64,000 bases of DNA, taken from assembly GCF_014649815.1 (NCBI RefSeq), contig NZ_BMTT01000008.1:1-64000 (forward strand), given 5' to 3'. Position numbers and translations under genes: made by a program. Shown here one piece after another: positions 33,636 to 43,300 of this stretch (positions are counted from its first letter, which is position 1; every line of letters begins with the position of its first letter). This DNA comes from Streptomyces mutabilis (GTDB taxonomy: Bacteria > Actinomycetota > Actinomycetes > Streptomycetales > Streptomycetaceae). The notes under the pieces are model-generated. The model had not been told where the DNA came from. It saw nothing but the letters and a program-made list of their open reading frames with translations, and searched no databases.

Positions 33636-34112
33636 ATGGAGACCGAGACGGCCACCCGCTGGCTGACCGATACGGAGCAGTGTGCTTGGCGCACCCACCT
33701 GGAGGTCAACAGGCTGTTGACGCACCAGCTCGAGAAGGACCTGCAGCCGTTCGGACTGACGATCAACGACTACGAGATCCTGGTGAATCTCTCCGAGTCG
33801 GAGGGCGACCGCATGCGGATGAGCGACCTGGCCACCGCCACGATGCAGTCCAAGAGCCGCCTCTCCCACCAGATCACCCGCATGGAGAACGCGGACCTGG
33901 TCCGACGGGAGAACTGCGAGTCCGACCGCCGCGGGCTCTACGCCGTCCTCACCGAGCACGGCCTGGAGACGATGCGGAAGGTCGCGCCGCACCACGTCGC
34001 GTCCGTCCGCCGACACTTCATCGACCTGTTGGCCCCCGAGGCTCTGACGGAGCTCGACAAGGCGCTCAGGCCGATCGCGGAACACCTGCGGGGGCAGCGC
34101 GGTCGTCCCTGA
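33636..34112 (+). CDS. MarR-family transcriptional regulator
   Basis: A 158-residue winged-helix protein. It shows NDYEILVNLSESEGDRMRMSDLA, recognition helix region TMQSKSRLSHQITRMENADLV and wing RENCESDRRGLYAVLTEHG. It belongs to the MarR group with one cysteine (in ENCESD) near the wing, a place where some homologues sense thiols or oxidants. The preceding 45 bases (33590-33635) are markedly AT-rich for this genome, with TTTCAACATTTTAGGTAGAC, probably promoter and operator. It is convergent with the sensor kinase gene; the two stops fall inside a 14-bp tandem repeat. Confidence 0.87.
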   Translation: METETATRWLTDTEQCAWRTHLEVNRLLTHQLEKDLQPFGLTINDYEILVNLSESEGDRMRMSDLATATMQSKSRLSHQITRMENADLVRRENCESDRRGLYAVLTEHGLETMRKVAPHHVASVRRHFIDLLAPEALTELDKALRPIAEHLRGQRGRP

Positions 34113-34137
34113 TCACGTCCGCCTGATCACGTCCGCC
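34110..34137. repeat. 14-bp tandem duplication spanning two convergent stops
   Basis: TGATCACGTCCGCC occurs at 34110-34123 and again at 34124-34137, followed by a partial third copy. The MarR stop codon is in the first unit and the kinase stop in the second. Confidence 0.85.
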
Positions 34138-35584
34138 TGATCTCCTCCGTCGAAACGGTCGAGGACCAGGCACCCGGCAGGCGGAGCTCGAACAGGGCGC
34201 CGCCTGCCGGCGCGTCGTGGACCGTGAGCGTGCCACCGTGCCGTACGGCGACGTCGCGGGCGATGGCCAGGCCCAGCCCCGCCCCGCCGTCGTCGCGGCT
34301 GCGGGCGGCGTCCAGCCGTACGAACCGCTCGAAGATCCGCTCCCGGTCGGCCGCCGGCACGCCCTCCCCGTCGTCGGCCACCGCGACCACGGCCGCCTCC
34401 CCGTCCCGCCGCACGGACACCTCCACCGCCGAGCGGGCGTGCCGCCGGCCGTTGTCCAGCAGGTTGGCCAGCACCCGCCCCAGCTGCCCGCGCGACCCGG
34501 CGACCGTCACGTCGTCCTCGGCCCGCACCCGCACCGCGTCCCGGCCCCCGGCCTCCTCCCGCGCGAGCTCCCCGAGGTCGACGCGCGCGTCGGCGGGCCG
34601 CTCCCCAGCGTCCAGTCTGGCCAGCAGCAACAGGTCGGCGGCGAGCCGCTGCAGCCGTACGGTGTCCTCCACGGCGCCGTCCAGGTCGAGCAGTTCCGGG
34701 TGGGCGGCGGCCACCTCTAGCTGGGTGCGCAGCGATGCGATCGGGCTGCGCAGCTCGTGCGAGGCGTCGGCGACGAAACGCCGCTGCCGCTCCACCGAGG
34801 ACTCCAGGGCGGCCAGCGTCTCGTTGGTGGTCGAGGCGAGCCGGGCCACCTCGTCGTGCGTGCCCGGCACCGGGACGCGGCGCGCGAGGTCCTCGCTGGC
34901 GGTGATCGCGGCCATCTCCCTGCGGATGCCCTCCACCGGGCGCAGCGCCCGCCCGGTGACCAGCCAGGTCACCCACGCGACGACCACGAGCAGCAGCGGG
35001 AAGCCGGTCAGCATGACGGTCAGCGCGGTGTTCACGGCGCCGTGCTCGGCGGACAGCGGGGCGCCCGCCCAGACGGTGAGCCGCCCCTGCCGGTCGGTCT
35101 CGACGGGCACGGCGGCGAAGCGGTAGTCCTCCGTGTCGCCGTCGATCGTCGCCGAACCGTCGCTGACGGTGATCCGCTCGCCGATCTCACCGGCTTCGAG
35201 CGACTCGCCGGAGTCGTCGTCATCGTCCGAGTCGCCTGCGTCGGCGTCGTCGCCGGCGGAGGCCGGCCGCGGCTTCACCGCGTCGACCCCGGTGCCGCTG
35301 ATCCGTTCCAGGTCCTCGCTGGCGGCGACGAGCCTGCCGTCCTCGTCGACGATCTGCAACGGGCGGTCGTCGACGTCCAGGGACAGTTCGCCGTACGGCG
35401 TGCCGATGGCCAGTTCGGTGGCGACCTCGCGCGCGGAGCGTTCCGCCTGGGTGCCGGCCTCGCCGAGCAGGTTGGAGCGCAGGGACAGCAGGACCGCGGT
35501 GCCGGCCGCGACCAGGGCGACGGCGACCACGAGGGTGGCGCCGAGCGTGGCGCGGGCCCGTACCGACCCCAGGAGACGGCTCAT
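34127..35584 (-). CDS. Sensor histidine kinase, OmpR-partner type, with acidic sensor loop
   Basis: A 485-residue membrane kinase. TM1 is near 14-34 and the extracytoplasmic region about 36-185, containing a strikingly acidic run (112-130, Asp/Ser/Glu). TM2 is about 190-210, then HAMP. HisKA has His276 (VADASHELRSPIASLRT), then N-box (RVLANLLDNGRRHA) and G-boxes (VADDGEGVP, GAGLGLAIARD). ATG at 35584 overlaps the response regulator stop. The acidic loop may bind cations or cationic peptides. A secreted, equally acidic PepSY protein is encoded divergently. The position may correspond to the S. coelicolor RapA1/A2 system, recalled with low certainty. Confidence 0.9.
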   Translation of the reverse strand: MSRLLGSVRARATLGATLVVAVALVAAGTAVLLSLRSNLLGEAGTQAERSAREVATELAIGTPYGELSLDVDDRPLQIVDEDGRLVAASEDLERISGTGVDAVKPRPASAGDDADAGDSDDDDDSGESLEAGEIGERITVSDGSATIDGDTEDYRFAAVPVETDRQGRLTVWAGAPLSAEHGAVNTALTVMLTGFPLLLVVVAWVTWLVTGRALRPVEGIRREMAAITASEDLARRVPVPGTHDEVARLASTTNETLAALESSVERQRRFVADASHELRSPIASLRTQLEVAAAHPELLDLDGAVEDTVRLQRLAADLLLLARLDAGERPADARVDLGELAREEAGGRDAVRVRAEDDVTVAGSRGQLGRVLANLLDNGRRHARSAVEVSVRRDGEAAVVAVADDGEGVPAADRERIFERFVRLDAARSRDDGGAGLGLAIARDVAVRHGGTLTVHDAPAGGALFELRLPGAWSSTVSTEEIRRT

Positions 35585-36249
35585 CGCTCGGCCTCCAGCC
35601 GGTAGCCGGCCCCGCGCACGGTCCGGATGAGCGCGGCGCGCAGCTTGCGCCGCAGGGCGCTGACGTAGACCTCGACGATGTTGGGGTCGCCGTCGTAGGC
35701 GAAGTCCCAGACGTGCTCCAGGATCTCGGCCTTGGACACGACCTGCCCGGCCCTCAGCACCAACTGTTCCAGCACGGCGAACTCCTTCGCCGTGAGGGTG
35801 GCTTCGCGCTCGCCGAGGAAGACCCGGCGGGCGGCGGTGTCGACCTTCAGGTCCCCGTGGACGTGCACGGGCGAGGCTCCGGCGCCCTGCGCCCTGCGCC
35901 GCAGCAGGGCCTTCACGCGGGCGACGAGGACGACGTACGAGAAGGGCTTGGTGAGGTAGTCGTCCGCGCCCGTGTCCAGGCCCTCCGCCTCGTCGTACTC
36001 GCCGTCCTTGGCGGTGAGCATCAGGATCGGCACGTCGTGACCGGCGGCGCGCAGGGCGGCGCAGACCCGGTAGCCGTTGAGGCCCGGCAGCATGATGTCG
36101 AGGATGACGAGGTCGTACACGCCCTCGCCGGCCCGGTGCAGGCCCTCCCGGCCGTCGTGGACGACGTCCACGGCGTAACCCTCGGCGGTGAGGCCCTTGG
36201 CGAGCGACACGGCGAGGCGCTTCTCGTCCTCCACGATCAACAGGCGCAT
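35581..36249 (-). CDS. Response regulator, OmpR/PhoB family
   Basis: A 222-residue regulator. The receiver has Asp8/Glu9 acids (IVEDE), phospho-acceptor Asp51 (LVILDIMLPGLNGY) and Lys near 101 (LTKPFSYV). The winged helix includes TLTAKEFAVLEQLV and the recognition segment DPNIVEVYVSALRRKL. Its stop overlaps the kinase start. The 134-base gap to the divergent PepSY gene holds phased TCAG direct repeats that match how OmpR-type dimers bind, suggesting it controls both that gene and itself. Confidence 0.92.
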   Translation of the reverse strand: MRLLIVEDEKRLAVSLAKGLTAEGYAVDVVHDGREGLHRAGEGVYDLVILDIMLPGLNGYRVCAALRAAGHDVPILMLTAKDGEYDEAEGLDTGADDYLTKPFSYVVLVARVKALLRRRAQGAGASPVHVHGDLKVDTAARRVFLGEREATLTAKEFAVLEQLVLRAGQVVSKAEILEHVWDFAYDGDPNIVEVYVSALRRKLRAALIRTVRGAGYRLEAER

Positions 36250-36272
36250 GGCCCAAGGGTCGCAAAACGAAG

Positions 36273-36309
36273 CTGAAGAACCCTTCAGGCGGCTTCAGCC
36301 TGGCCTCAG
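36273..36309. promoter_or_regulatory. Phased TCAG direct repeats (OmpR-type box)
   Basis: CTTCAG at 36283-36288, CTTCAG at 36293-36298 and CCTCAG at 36304-36309 repeat with 10 and 11 base periods; an inverted CTGAAG lies at 36273-36278. One-turn direct repeats between the divergent regulator and PepSY genes are typical of OmpR/PhoB binding. Confidence 0.65.
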
Positions 36310-36383
36310 CGTCGGCCGGTGACAGTGAGGACGTCGACATCACGCCGACGCCAACGACTCCATACGACTCGGGAGGAATCCGG

Positions 36384-37112
36384 ATGAAGCGCAACATCGT
36401 GCTCGCCGCCGTCACCGCCGCCGCACTGATCGGAGGCGGTACGGCGACGGCCCTGGCGACCACGGGGGACGACGACCCGGGAACGACGCGCCAGTCGGAC
36501 GTCCGGGACCGGGACGACGCGCGGGACGACGCCGACGACTCCGGCTCGGACGACGACGCGGACGACCGGGACGATTCCCGTCGCGACGACCGTGACGACG
36601 CCCGCGCGTCCTCCGCGGAGGTGACGGCCGCCGAGGCCGTCGCCGCCGCCCTGAAGGAGGCCCCGGGCACCGCAGTCTCCGTCGAAGTGGACGAGGAGGA
36701 CGGCGACGACGGCCGCGAGCGTGCGGTCTGGGAGGTCGACGTCCTCGCCGGCGACGGCACCTGGCACAGCGTGCGGATCGACCCGGGCACCGGCAAGGTG
36801 CTCGGCTCCGAGACGGACGACGAGGACGACACCGACGAGGTGCGGGCCGCGCTGAAGGGCACCGGCGTGAACGCCGCCGAGGCCGCGAAGGCCGCCGCCG
36901 GCCGCGGGACCGTGACCTCCGTGGAACTGGACGAGGACGGCTACCACGGTGACGGCGAGGCCGCCTGGGAGGTCGAGACCACGTCCTCCGGCAAGGGCGA
37001 GCAGGACTGGCGCGTCGACCTGGACTCCGGCAAGGTCACCGCCGACCGCTCGCACCACTCGGACTCCGACGACGCCGACGACGCCGACGACTCCGGCCCG
37101 GACGACGACTGA
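36384..37112 (+). CDS. Secreted acidic protein with two PepSY domains
   Basis: A 242-residue exported protein. The signal peptide (KRNIVLAAVTAAALIGGG) ends near ATALATTG. An Asp/Arg-rich stretch (about 30-78) is followed by two PepSY domains (about 80-140 and 150-220). They are marked by EAVAAALKEAPGTAVSVEVDEEDG, VWEVDVLAGDGTWHSVRIDPGTGKVLG and the repeat EAAWEVETTSSGKGEQDWRVDLDSGKV. It ends in another Asp run. GGGAGGAATCC precedes ATG 36384. Divergent from the OmpR-type system and adjacent to its probable box, it is likely regulated by it. PepSY proteins inhibit or bind proteases or ligands; no specific partner can be read. Confidence 0.88.
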   Translation: MKRNIVLAAVTAAALIGGGTATALATTGDDDPGTTRQSDVRDRDDARDDADDSGSDDDADDRDDSRRDDRDDARASSAEVTAAEAVAAALKEAPGTAVSVEVDEEDGDDGRERAVWEVDVLAGDGTWHSVRIDPGTGKVLGSETDDEDDTDEVRAALKGTGVNAAEAAKAAAGRGTVTSVELDEDGYHGDGEAAWEVETTSSGKGEQDWRVDLDSGKVTADRSHHSDSDDADDADDSGPDDD

Positions 37113-37267
37113 CGTCCCCCGGCCGCCCGGCGGCCCCTCGGTGGCGGCGCCCCGGCGCCCGCGCCGGACGCCGACGACCGCGCTGCGGCCCGGCGCCACG
37201 ACGCGCGGCCGGCACCGGCCGACCGTGCCCTCCCGCCGGCCGTCACCGCGCCCGTACCGGGCCGGCG

Positions 37268-38224
37268 TCAGCCCTTCGTCAGCCCCGCCACCAGTTCGTC
37301 CGCCGCGCGGTACGGGTCCAGCTCGCCCGTGGCGATGCGCTCCGCGAGGGCACCGAGGCGGCGGTCGCCGTGGAGATCGCCGATGCGTTCGCGCAGGGTG
37401 GTGACGGCGATGGTCTCGACCTCGCGGGCGGCGCGGGCGCGGCGGCGTTCGGCCAGTACTCCGCGCTCCTCCATCCACGCGCGGTGCTTCTCCAGCGCCT
37501 CGACGACCTCGTCGACGCCCTCGCCGCGCGCGGCGACCGTCTTGACGATGGGCGGGCGCCAGTCGCCGGGGCCGCGGGCCTCGCCGAGGCCCAGCATGTG
37601 GTTCAGCTCGCGGGCGGTGGCGTCCGCGCCGTCGCGGTCGGCCTTGTTGACGACGTAGACGTCGCCGATCTCCAGGATCCCGGCCTTGGCGGCCTGGATG
37701 CCGTCGCCCATGCCCGGGGCGAGGAGGACGACGGAGGTGTCGGCCTGCGAGGCGATCTCCACCTCCGACTGACCGACGCCGACCGTCTCGACCAGGATCA
37801 CGTCGCAGCCCGCCGCGTCGAGGACGCGGATCGCCTGCGGGGCCGCCCATGCGAGGCCACCGAGGTGGCCGCGGGTCGCCATCGAGCGGATGTAGACGCC
37901 GGGGTCGGAGGCGTGCTCCGACATCCGGACACGGTCGCCGAGCAGGGCGCCGCCGGAGAACGGTGAGGACGGGTCGACGGCCAGGACGCCGACCCGCTTG
38001 CCCTGCTTGCGGTACGCCGTCACCAGCGCCGAGGTGGAGGTGGACTTGCCGACGCCCGGCGAGCCGGTCAGGCCGACCACGTACGCGCTCCCCGTGAGCG
38101 GCGCGAGGGCCGCCATGACCTCCCTGAGCTGCGGAGACGCCCCCTCCACCAGCGAGATCAGCCGGGCCACGGCCCGGGGCCGGCCTTCCCTGGCCTGGGC
38201 CACCAGCGAGGAGACGTCCTGCAT
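37268..38224 (-). CDS. meaB: MeaB/ArgK-type GTPase, mutase chaperone
   Basis: A 318-residue G3E-family P-loop GTPase that protects and reactivates adenosylcobalamin-dependent acyl-CoA mutases. Motifs seen are GLTGSPGVGKSTSTSAL (Walker A), VLAVDPSSPFSGGALLGDRVRM, ETVGVGQSEVEIA (switch/Walker B) and VVNKADRDGAD (NKxD). ATG at 38224 is preferred over GTG 38227 because of spacing from GGAG. It lies just downstream of the thiolase gene on the same strand; epimerase is divergent. IcmA, its plausible client, is in this window. The orientation of client choice (Icm or Mcm) is not resolvable. Confidence 0.9.
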   Translation of the reverse strand: MQDVSSLVAQAREGRPRAVARLISLVEGASPQLREVMAALAPLTGSAYVVGLTGSPGVGKSTSTSALVTAYRKQGKRVGVLAVDPSSPFSGGALLGDRVRMSEHASDPGVYIRSMATRGHLGGLAWAAPQAIRVLDAAGCDVILVETVGVGQSEVEIASQADTSVVLLAPGMGDGIQAAKAGILEIGDVYVVNKADRDGADATARELNHMLGLGEARGPGDWRPPIVKTVAARGEGVDEVVEALEKHRAWMEERGVLAERRRARAAREVETIAVTTLRERIGDLHGDRRLGALAERIATGELDPYRAADELVAGLTKG

Positions 38225-38278
38225 CACAGCTCCGTTCAGTGAGAAGTCGTCACCCGGGTCCGTACCCGGTGACCGAGG

Positions 38279-39511
38279 TCAGGCCTGCGGCACCCGCACG
38301 ATCAGCGCGTCGCCCTGGCCGCCACCGCCGCACAGCGCCGCCGCGCCGACCCCGCCGCCGCGCCGCTTCAGCTCCAGCGCCAGGTGCAGCACGAGGCGGG
38401 CGCCGGACATGCCGATGGGGTGTCCCAGGGCGATGGCCCCGCCGTTGACGTTCACCTTTTCGGTGGAGACGCCGAGGTCCTTCATTGACTGCACGGCGAC
38501 GGCGGCGAATGCCTCGTTGATCTCGATCAGGTCGAGGTCCGGCACCTCCAGCCCTTCCTTCTTCAGCGCGTGCTGGATGGCGTTCGACGGCTGCGACTGC
38601 AAAGAGTTGTCCGGGCCGGCCACGTTGCCGTGGGCGCCGATCTCCGCGATCCACTCCAGGCCCAGTTCCTCGGCCTTGGCCTTGCTCATCACGACCACGG
38701 CCGCGGCGCCGTCGGAGATCTGCGAGGAGGAGCCCGCGGTGATCGTGCCGTCCTTGGAGAACGCCGGGCGCAGCTTGCCCAGCGACTCGGCGGTGGTGTC
38801 GCCGCGGATGCCCTCGTCCTCGCTGAACACCACCGGCTCGCCCTTGCGCTGCGGGATCTCCACCGGGGTGATCTCGGCCTCGAAGATCCCGTTCTTCTGG
38901 GCGGCGGCCGCGCGCTGGTGGGAGAGGGCGGCGATCTCGTCCTGGGCGGGGCGCCCGATGCCGAGGCGGGTGTTGTGCTTCTCGGTGGACTCGCCCATGG
39001 CGATGCCCTCGAAGGAGTCGGTCAGACCGTCGTGCGCCATGGCGTCGAGCATCTGGACCGCGCCGTACTTGTAACCCTCGCGGGTCTTCGGCAGCAGGTG
39101 CGGAGCGTTGGTCATGGACTCCTGGCCGCCGGCGACGATCACGTCGAATTCGCCGGCGCGAATGAGCTGGTCGGCGAGCGCGATCGCGTCCAGGCCCGAG
39201 AGGCACACCTTGTTGATCGTGAGCGCCGGGACGTTCATGGGGATGCCGGCCTTCACGGCGGCCTGGCGTGCCGGGATCTGCCCGGCGCCGGCCTGGAGCA
39301 CCTGCCCCATGATCACGTACTGGACCTGGTCGCCGCCGATCCCGGCACGGTCGAGCGCGGCCTTGATCGCGAAGCCGCCGAGGTCGGCGCCGGAGAAGGA
39401 CTTGAGCGAGCCGAGGAGCCGGCCCATCGGGGTGCGGGCACCCGCGACGATGACGGAGGTCGTGCCGTTCTTTCCAGAGGTTCCAGAGGTTTCAGCGGTT
39501 CCAGAAGACAT
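38279..39511 (-). CDS. Acetyl-CoA acetyltransferase (thiolase)
   Basis: A 410-residue thiolase condensing or cleaving acetoacetyl-CoA. Residues seen are the nucleophile Cys in [19 protein letters not shown], then [33 protein letters not shown] (His) and the second Cys in [14 protein letters not shown]. An extra Ser/Thr/Gly-rich N-terminus ([15 protein letters not shown]) is encoded by degenerate short direct repeats of TTCCAGAGG type (about 39470-39507). The gene lies upstream of meaB with a 54-base gap and divergent from mce. Chain-length preference is not determinable; acetoacetyl-CoA is typical. Confidence 0.92.
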   Translation of the reverse strand: MSSGTAETSGTSGKNGTTSVIVAGARTPMGRLLGSLKSFSGADLGGFAIKAALDRAGIGGDQVQYVIMGQVLQAGAGQIPARQAAVKAGIPMNVPALTINKVCLSGLDAIALADQLIRAGEFDVIVAGGQESMTNAPHLLPKTREGYKYGAVQMLDAMAHDGLTDSFEGIAMGESTEKHNTRLGIGRPAQDEIAALSHQRAAAAQKNGIFEAEITPVEIPQRKGEPVVFSEDEGIRGDTTAESLGKLRPAFSKDGTITAGSSSQISDGAAAVVVMSKAKAEELGLEWIAEIGAHGNVAGPDNSLQSQPSNAIQHALKKEGLEVPDLDLIEINEAFAAVAVQSMKDLGVSTEKVNVNGGAIALGHPIGMSGARLVLHLALELKRRGGGVGAAALCGGGGQGDALIVRVPQA

Positions 39512-39660
39512 GAGCTGCGATCCCCTTTTCCGGCCCGCACAGGCCGAGGAGTGAACGAGGGTTTACTCGAATGTACTGAGCGGTATGCCGCCCGTCACCC
39601 GGCGGTCGGTGTGATCGCGCGCACGTTGCGTAACCACCTCCGGAGCGCTGCACTGAATCC

Positions 39661-40101
39661 ATGCTGACGCGAATCGACCACATCGGAATCGCCTGTCACG
39701 ACCTCGACACGACCGTCGAGTTCTACCGTGCCACCTACGGCTTCGAGGTGTTCCACACCGAGGTCAACGAGGAGCAGGGCGTGCGCGAGGCCATGCTCAG
39801 GATCAACGATACGTCGGACGGCGGGGCTTCGTACCTGCAGCTTCTGGAGCCGACCCGGGAGGACTCCGCGGTCGGCAAGTGGCTCGCCAAGAACGGCGAG
39901 GGCGTCCACCACATCGCCTTCGGTACGGCGGACGTGGACGCGGACGCCGCGGACATCCGGGGCAAGGGCGTACGCGTTCTGTACGACGAGCCCCGGCGCG
40001 GTTCCATGGGGTCGCGGATCACCTTCCTGCACCCCAAGGACTGCCATGGCGTTCTGACAGAACTCGTCACTTCGGCGGCCGTTGAGTCACCTGACCACTG
40101 A
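39661..40101 (+). CDS. mce: Methylmalonyl-CoA epimerase
   Basis: A 146-residue VOC-fold metalloenzyme that interconverts (R)- and (S)-methylmalonyl-CoA. It shows IDHIGIACHDLDTTVEFYRATYG (metal His in DHIGIA), YLQLLEP (Glu), GEGVHHIAF (His) and FLHPKDCHGVLTELV (Glu). Length is normal. ATG at 39661 lacks an evident ribosome site. Divergent from the thiolase and near meaB, it forms a methylmalonyl-CoA gene neighbourhood. It supplies substrate to methylmalonyl-CoA mutase and extender units for polyketides. Confidence 0.92.
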   Translation: MLTRIDHIGIACHDLDTTVEFYRATYGFEVFHTEVNEEQGVREAMLRINDTSDGGASYLQLLEPTREDSAVGKWLAKNGEGVHHIAFGTADVDADAADIRGKGVRVLYDEPRRGSMGSRITFLHPKDCHGVLTELVTSAAVESPDH

Positions 40102-40306
40102 CCCTCGTACATATGGGCCGGTAGGGTTGGGCGCGGTCGCCGCTCAGTCCGGGGCGACCCGGTCCTGCCGCCTGCGGTGGCGGGACTGCCGGGGTCCGTG
40201 TTTCGGGGGGCGAACGCCGGGGCAGAAGCGCGTGCTCCGCCGTTGATCTGACACCATTCCCCCGGGGGCCCCGTCCGGTCGACGGACGGAGCTCGTTCGG
40301 AGTTAT

Positions 40307-43300
40307 TTGCGACCAGGGGACGGATGGGACCGCGCAGTGCGGGGCTACGAGAGCCAGGAGCGAGAGCCGGCGGCTGACGTCGACCACCTCTCTCGGTTCG
40401 AGGCCGAGATGAAGCGGCTGAAGACCGAGCGGGAAAAGGCGATCCAGCACGCCGAGGACCTCGGCTACCAGGTCGAGGTGCTGCGCGCCAAGCTGCACGA
40501 GGCGCGGCGCACCATCATGTCCCGGCCCGCCTTCGACGGCGGCGACATCGGGTACCAGGCCGAGCAGTTGCTGCGCAACGCGCAGACGCAGGCCGACCAG
40601 CTGCGCGCGGACGCCGAGCGGGAGCTGAGCCAGGCCCGGGCGCAGACGCAGCGCATCCTCCAGGAGCACGCCGAACAGGCGGCCCGGCTCCAGGCGGAGC
40701 TGCATCAGGAGGCGGTGACCCGGCGCCAGCAGCTCGACCAGGAGCTTGCCGAGCGCCGGCAGACCGTCGAGTCGCACGTCAACGAGAACGTGGCGTGGGC
40801 GGAGCAGCTGCGCGCCCGCACCGAGCAGCAGGCCCGTCGACTGCTCGACGAGTCCCGCGCGGAGGCCGAGCAGTCCCTGGCCGCGGCCCGCGCGGAGGCC
40901 GAGCGGCTGACCACCGAGGCCCGGCAGCGGCTGCAGAGCGACGCCGAGAACGCCCGCGCCGAGGCCGAGCAGATCCTGCGCCGGGCCCGAGCCGACGCCG
41001 AGCGGCTGCTGAACGCCGCCTCCACGCAGGCCCAGGAGGCCACCGACCACGCCGAACAGCTGCGCACCTCCACGGCCACCGAGTCCGAGGAGGCCCGGCG
41101 TCGGGCCCAGGAGCTGAGCCGGACCGCCGAGCAGCGGATGGCCGAGGCCGAGGAGGCGCTGCGCAAGGCGCAGACCGAGGCCGAGAAGGTCGTCACCGAG
41201 GCCAGGGAGGCGGCGGCCAAGGCCCTCGCGAGCGCCGAGCAGACCAACGAGCAGCGCACCCGCACCGCCAAGGAGCAGGTCGCCCGGCTGGTCAACGAGG
41301 CCACGAAGAACGCCGAGTCGACGAAGTCCGAGGCCGAGCAGCTGGTCGCGGACGCCCGCGCCGAGGCCGAGAAGATCGTCGCCGAGGCCGCAGAGAAGGC
41401 CCGTACGATCACCGCCGAGGAGTCGGCGACCCAGCTCTCCAAGGCGGCCAAGACCGCCGAGGACGTGCTGAACAAGGCGTCCGAGGAAGCCAAGCGCACC
41501 ACGAAGGCCGCCGCCGAGGAGGCCGAGCGGATCCGCAGCGAGGCCGAGGCCGAGGCGGACCGGCTGCGCGGTGAGGCGCACGACATCGCCGAGCAGCTCA
41601 AGGGCGCGGCGAAGGACGACACCAAGGAGTACCGCGCCAAGACGGTCGAGCTCCAGGAGGAGGCGCGCCGGCTGCGCGGCGAGGCCGAGCAGTTGCGGGC
41701 CGACGCGGTCGAAGAGGGCGAGAAGATCCGCGCGGAGGCCCGCAAGGAGGCCGTGGCGCAGATCGAGGAGGCGGCGAAGACCGCCGAGGAACTGCTCGCC
41801 AAGGCGAAGGCCGACGCGGACGAGCTGCGGCAGACCGCCGCGGCGGACGGCGAGAAGGTCCGTGCCGAGGCTATCGAGCGGGCGACGACCCTGCGCCGGC
41901 AGGCCGAGGAGACCCTGGAGCGCACCCGCGCGGAGGCCGAGCGGCACCGCGCGGAGGCCGCCGAGCGGGCCGAGGAGCTCCAGGCGGAGGCCGAGCGGGC
42001 CGCCCGCGAGCTGCGCGAGGAGACCGAGCGCGCCGTCGAGGCCCGCCGGGAGGAGGCCGCCGCGGAGCTGACCCGGCTCCAGGAGGAGGCCGAGGAACGC
42101 CGCACGGCCGCCGAGCGGGCGCTGACCGAGGCCCGCGAGGAGGGCGAGCGGATCCGCCGCGAGGCCGCGGAGGAGAGCGAGCGGCTGCGCACCGAGGCCG
42201 CCGAGCGCATCCGTACGCTCCAGCAGCAGGCCGAGACGGAGGCGGAGCGGCTGCGCACCGAGGCCGCCGCGGACGCCTCCGCCTCCCGCGCGGAGGGCGA
42301 GGCCGTCGCCGTACGCCTGAGGTCCGAGGCGTCGAACGAGGCGGAGCGGCTGAAGTCGGAGGCGCAGGAGAGCGCCGACCGGGTACGGGCGGAGGCGCAG
42401 AGCGCCGCCGAACGCATCGCCGCCGAGGCCTCCGAGACGCTGGCCGCCGCCCAGGAGGAGGCCGCCCGGCGCCGCCGCGAGGCCGAGGAACTGCTCCGCG
42501 ACGCCCGGCAGGAGGCCGACCAGGAGCGCGAGCGGGCCCGCGAGCAGAGCGAGGAGCTGCTGGCCTCGGCGCGCAAACGCGTGGACGAGGCACAGGCCGA
42601 GGCGACCCGGCTGGTCGAGGAGGCCGACCGGCGCGCCACCGAGATGGTGTCGGCCGCCGAGCAGCACGCGACGCAGGTGCGGGAGTCGGTCGCCGGGCTG
42701 CACGAGCAGGCGCAGGAGGAGATCACCGGGCTGCGCAGCGCCGCCGAGCACGCGGCGGAGCGCACCCGGCGCGAGGCCGAGGAGGAGGCGGACCGGGTCC
42801 GCGCCGACGCCTACGCCGAGCGGGAGCGGGCGAGCGAGGACGCCGGGCGCCTCAGGCGCGAGGCGCGGGAGGAGACGGAGGCCGCCAAGGCGCTGGCCGA
42901 GCGGACGGTCTCCGAGGCCATCACGGAGGCCGAGCGCATCCGCGCGGACGTCTCCGAGCACGCCCAGCGGGTGCGCACGGAGGCCTCCGACGCCATCGCC
43001 GAGGCCGAGCAGTCCGCGGCCCGCACCCGGGCCGACGCCCGCGAGGACGCCAACCGCATCCGGTCCGACGCGGCGACGCAGGCGGACACCCTGATCACCG
43101 AGGCGCGTTCCGAGGCGGAACGGCTGACCACCGAGACGGCCGCGGAGACCGACCGGATCCGGACGGAGACGATCGCGGAGGCGGAGCGCGTCCGCACCGA
43201 GGCGGCGAACGAGGCGGAGCGCCTGCGGTCGGAGTCGGAGGCCGAGGCCGACCGGGTCCGGGCCGAGGCGAGCGCCCGGGCCGAGCAGCTGCTCTCGGAC

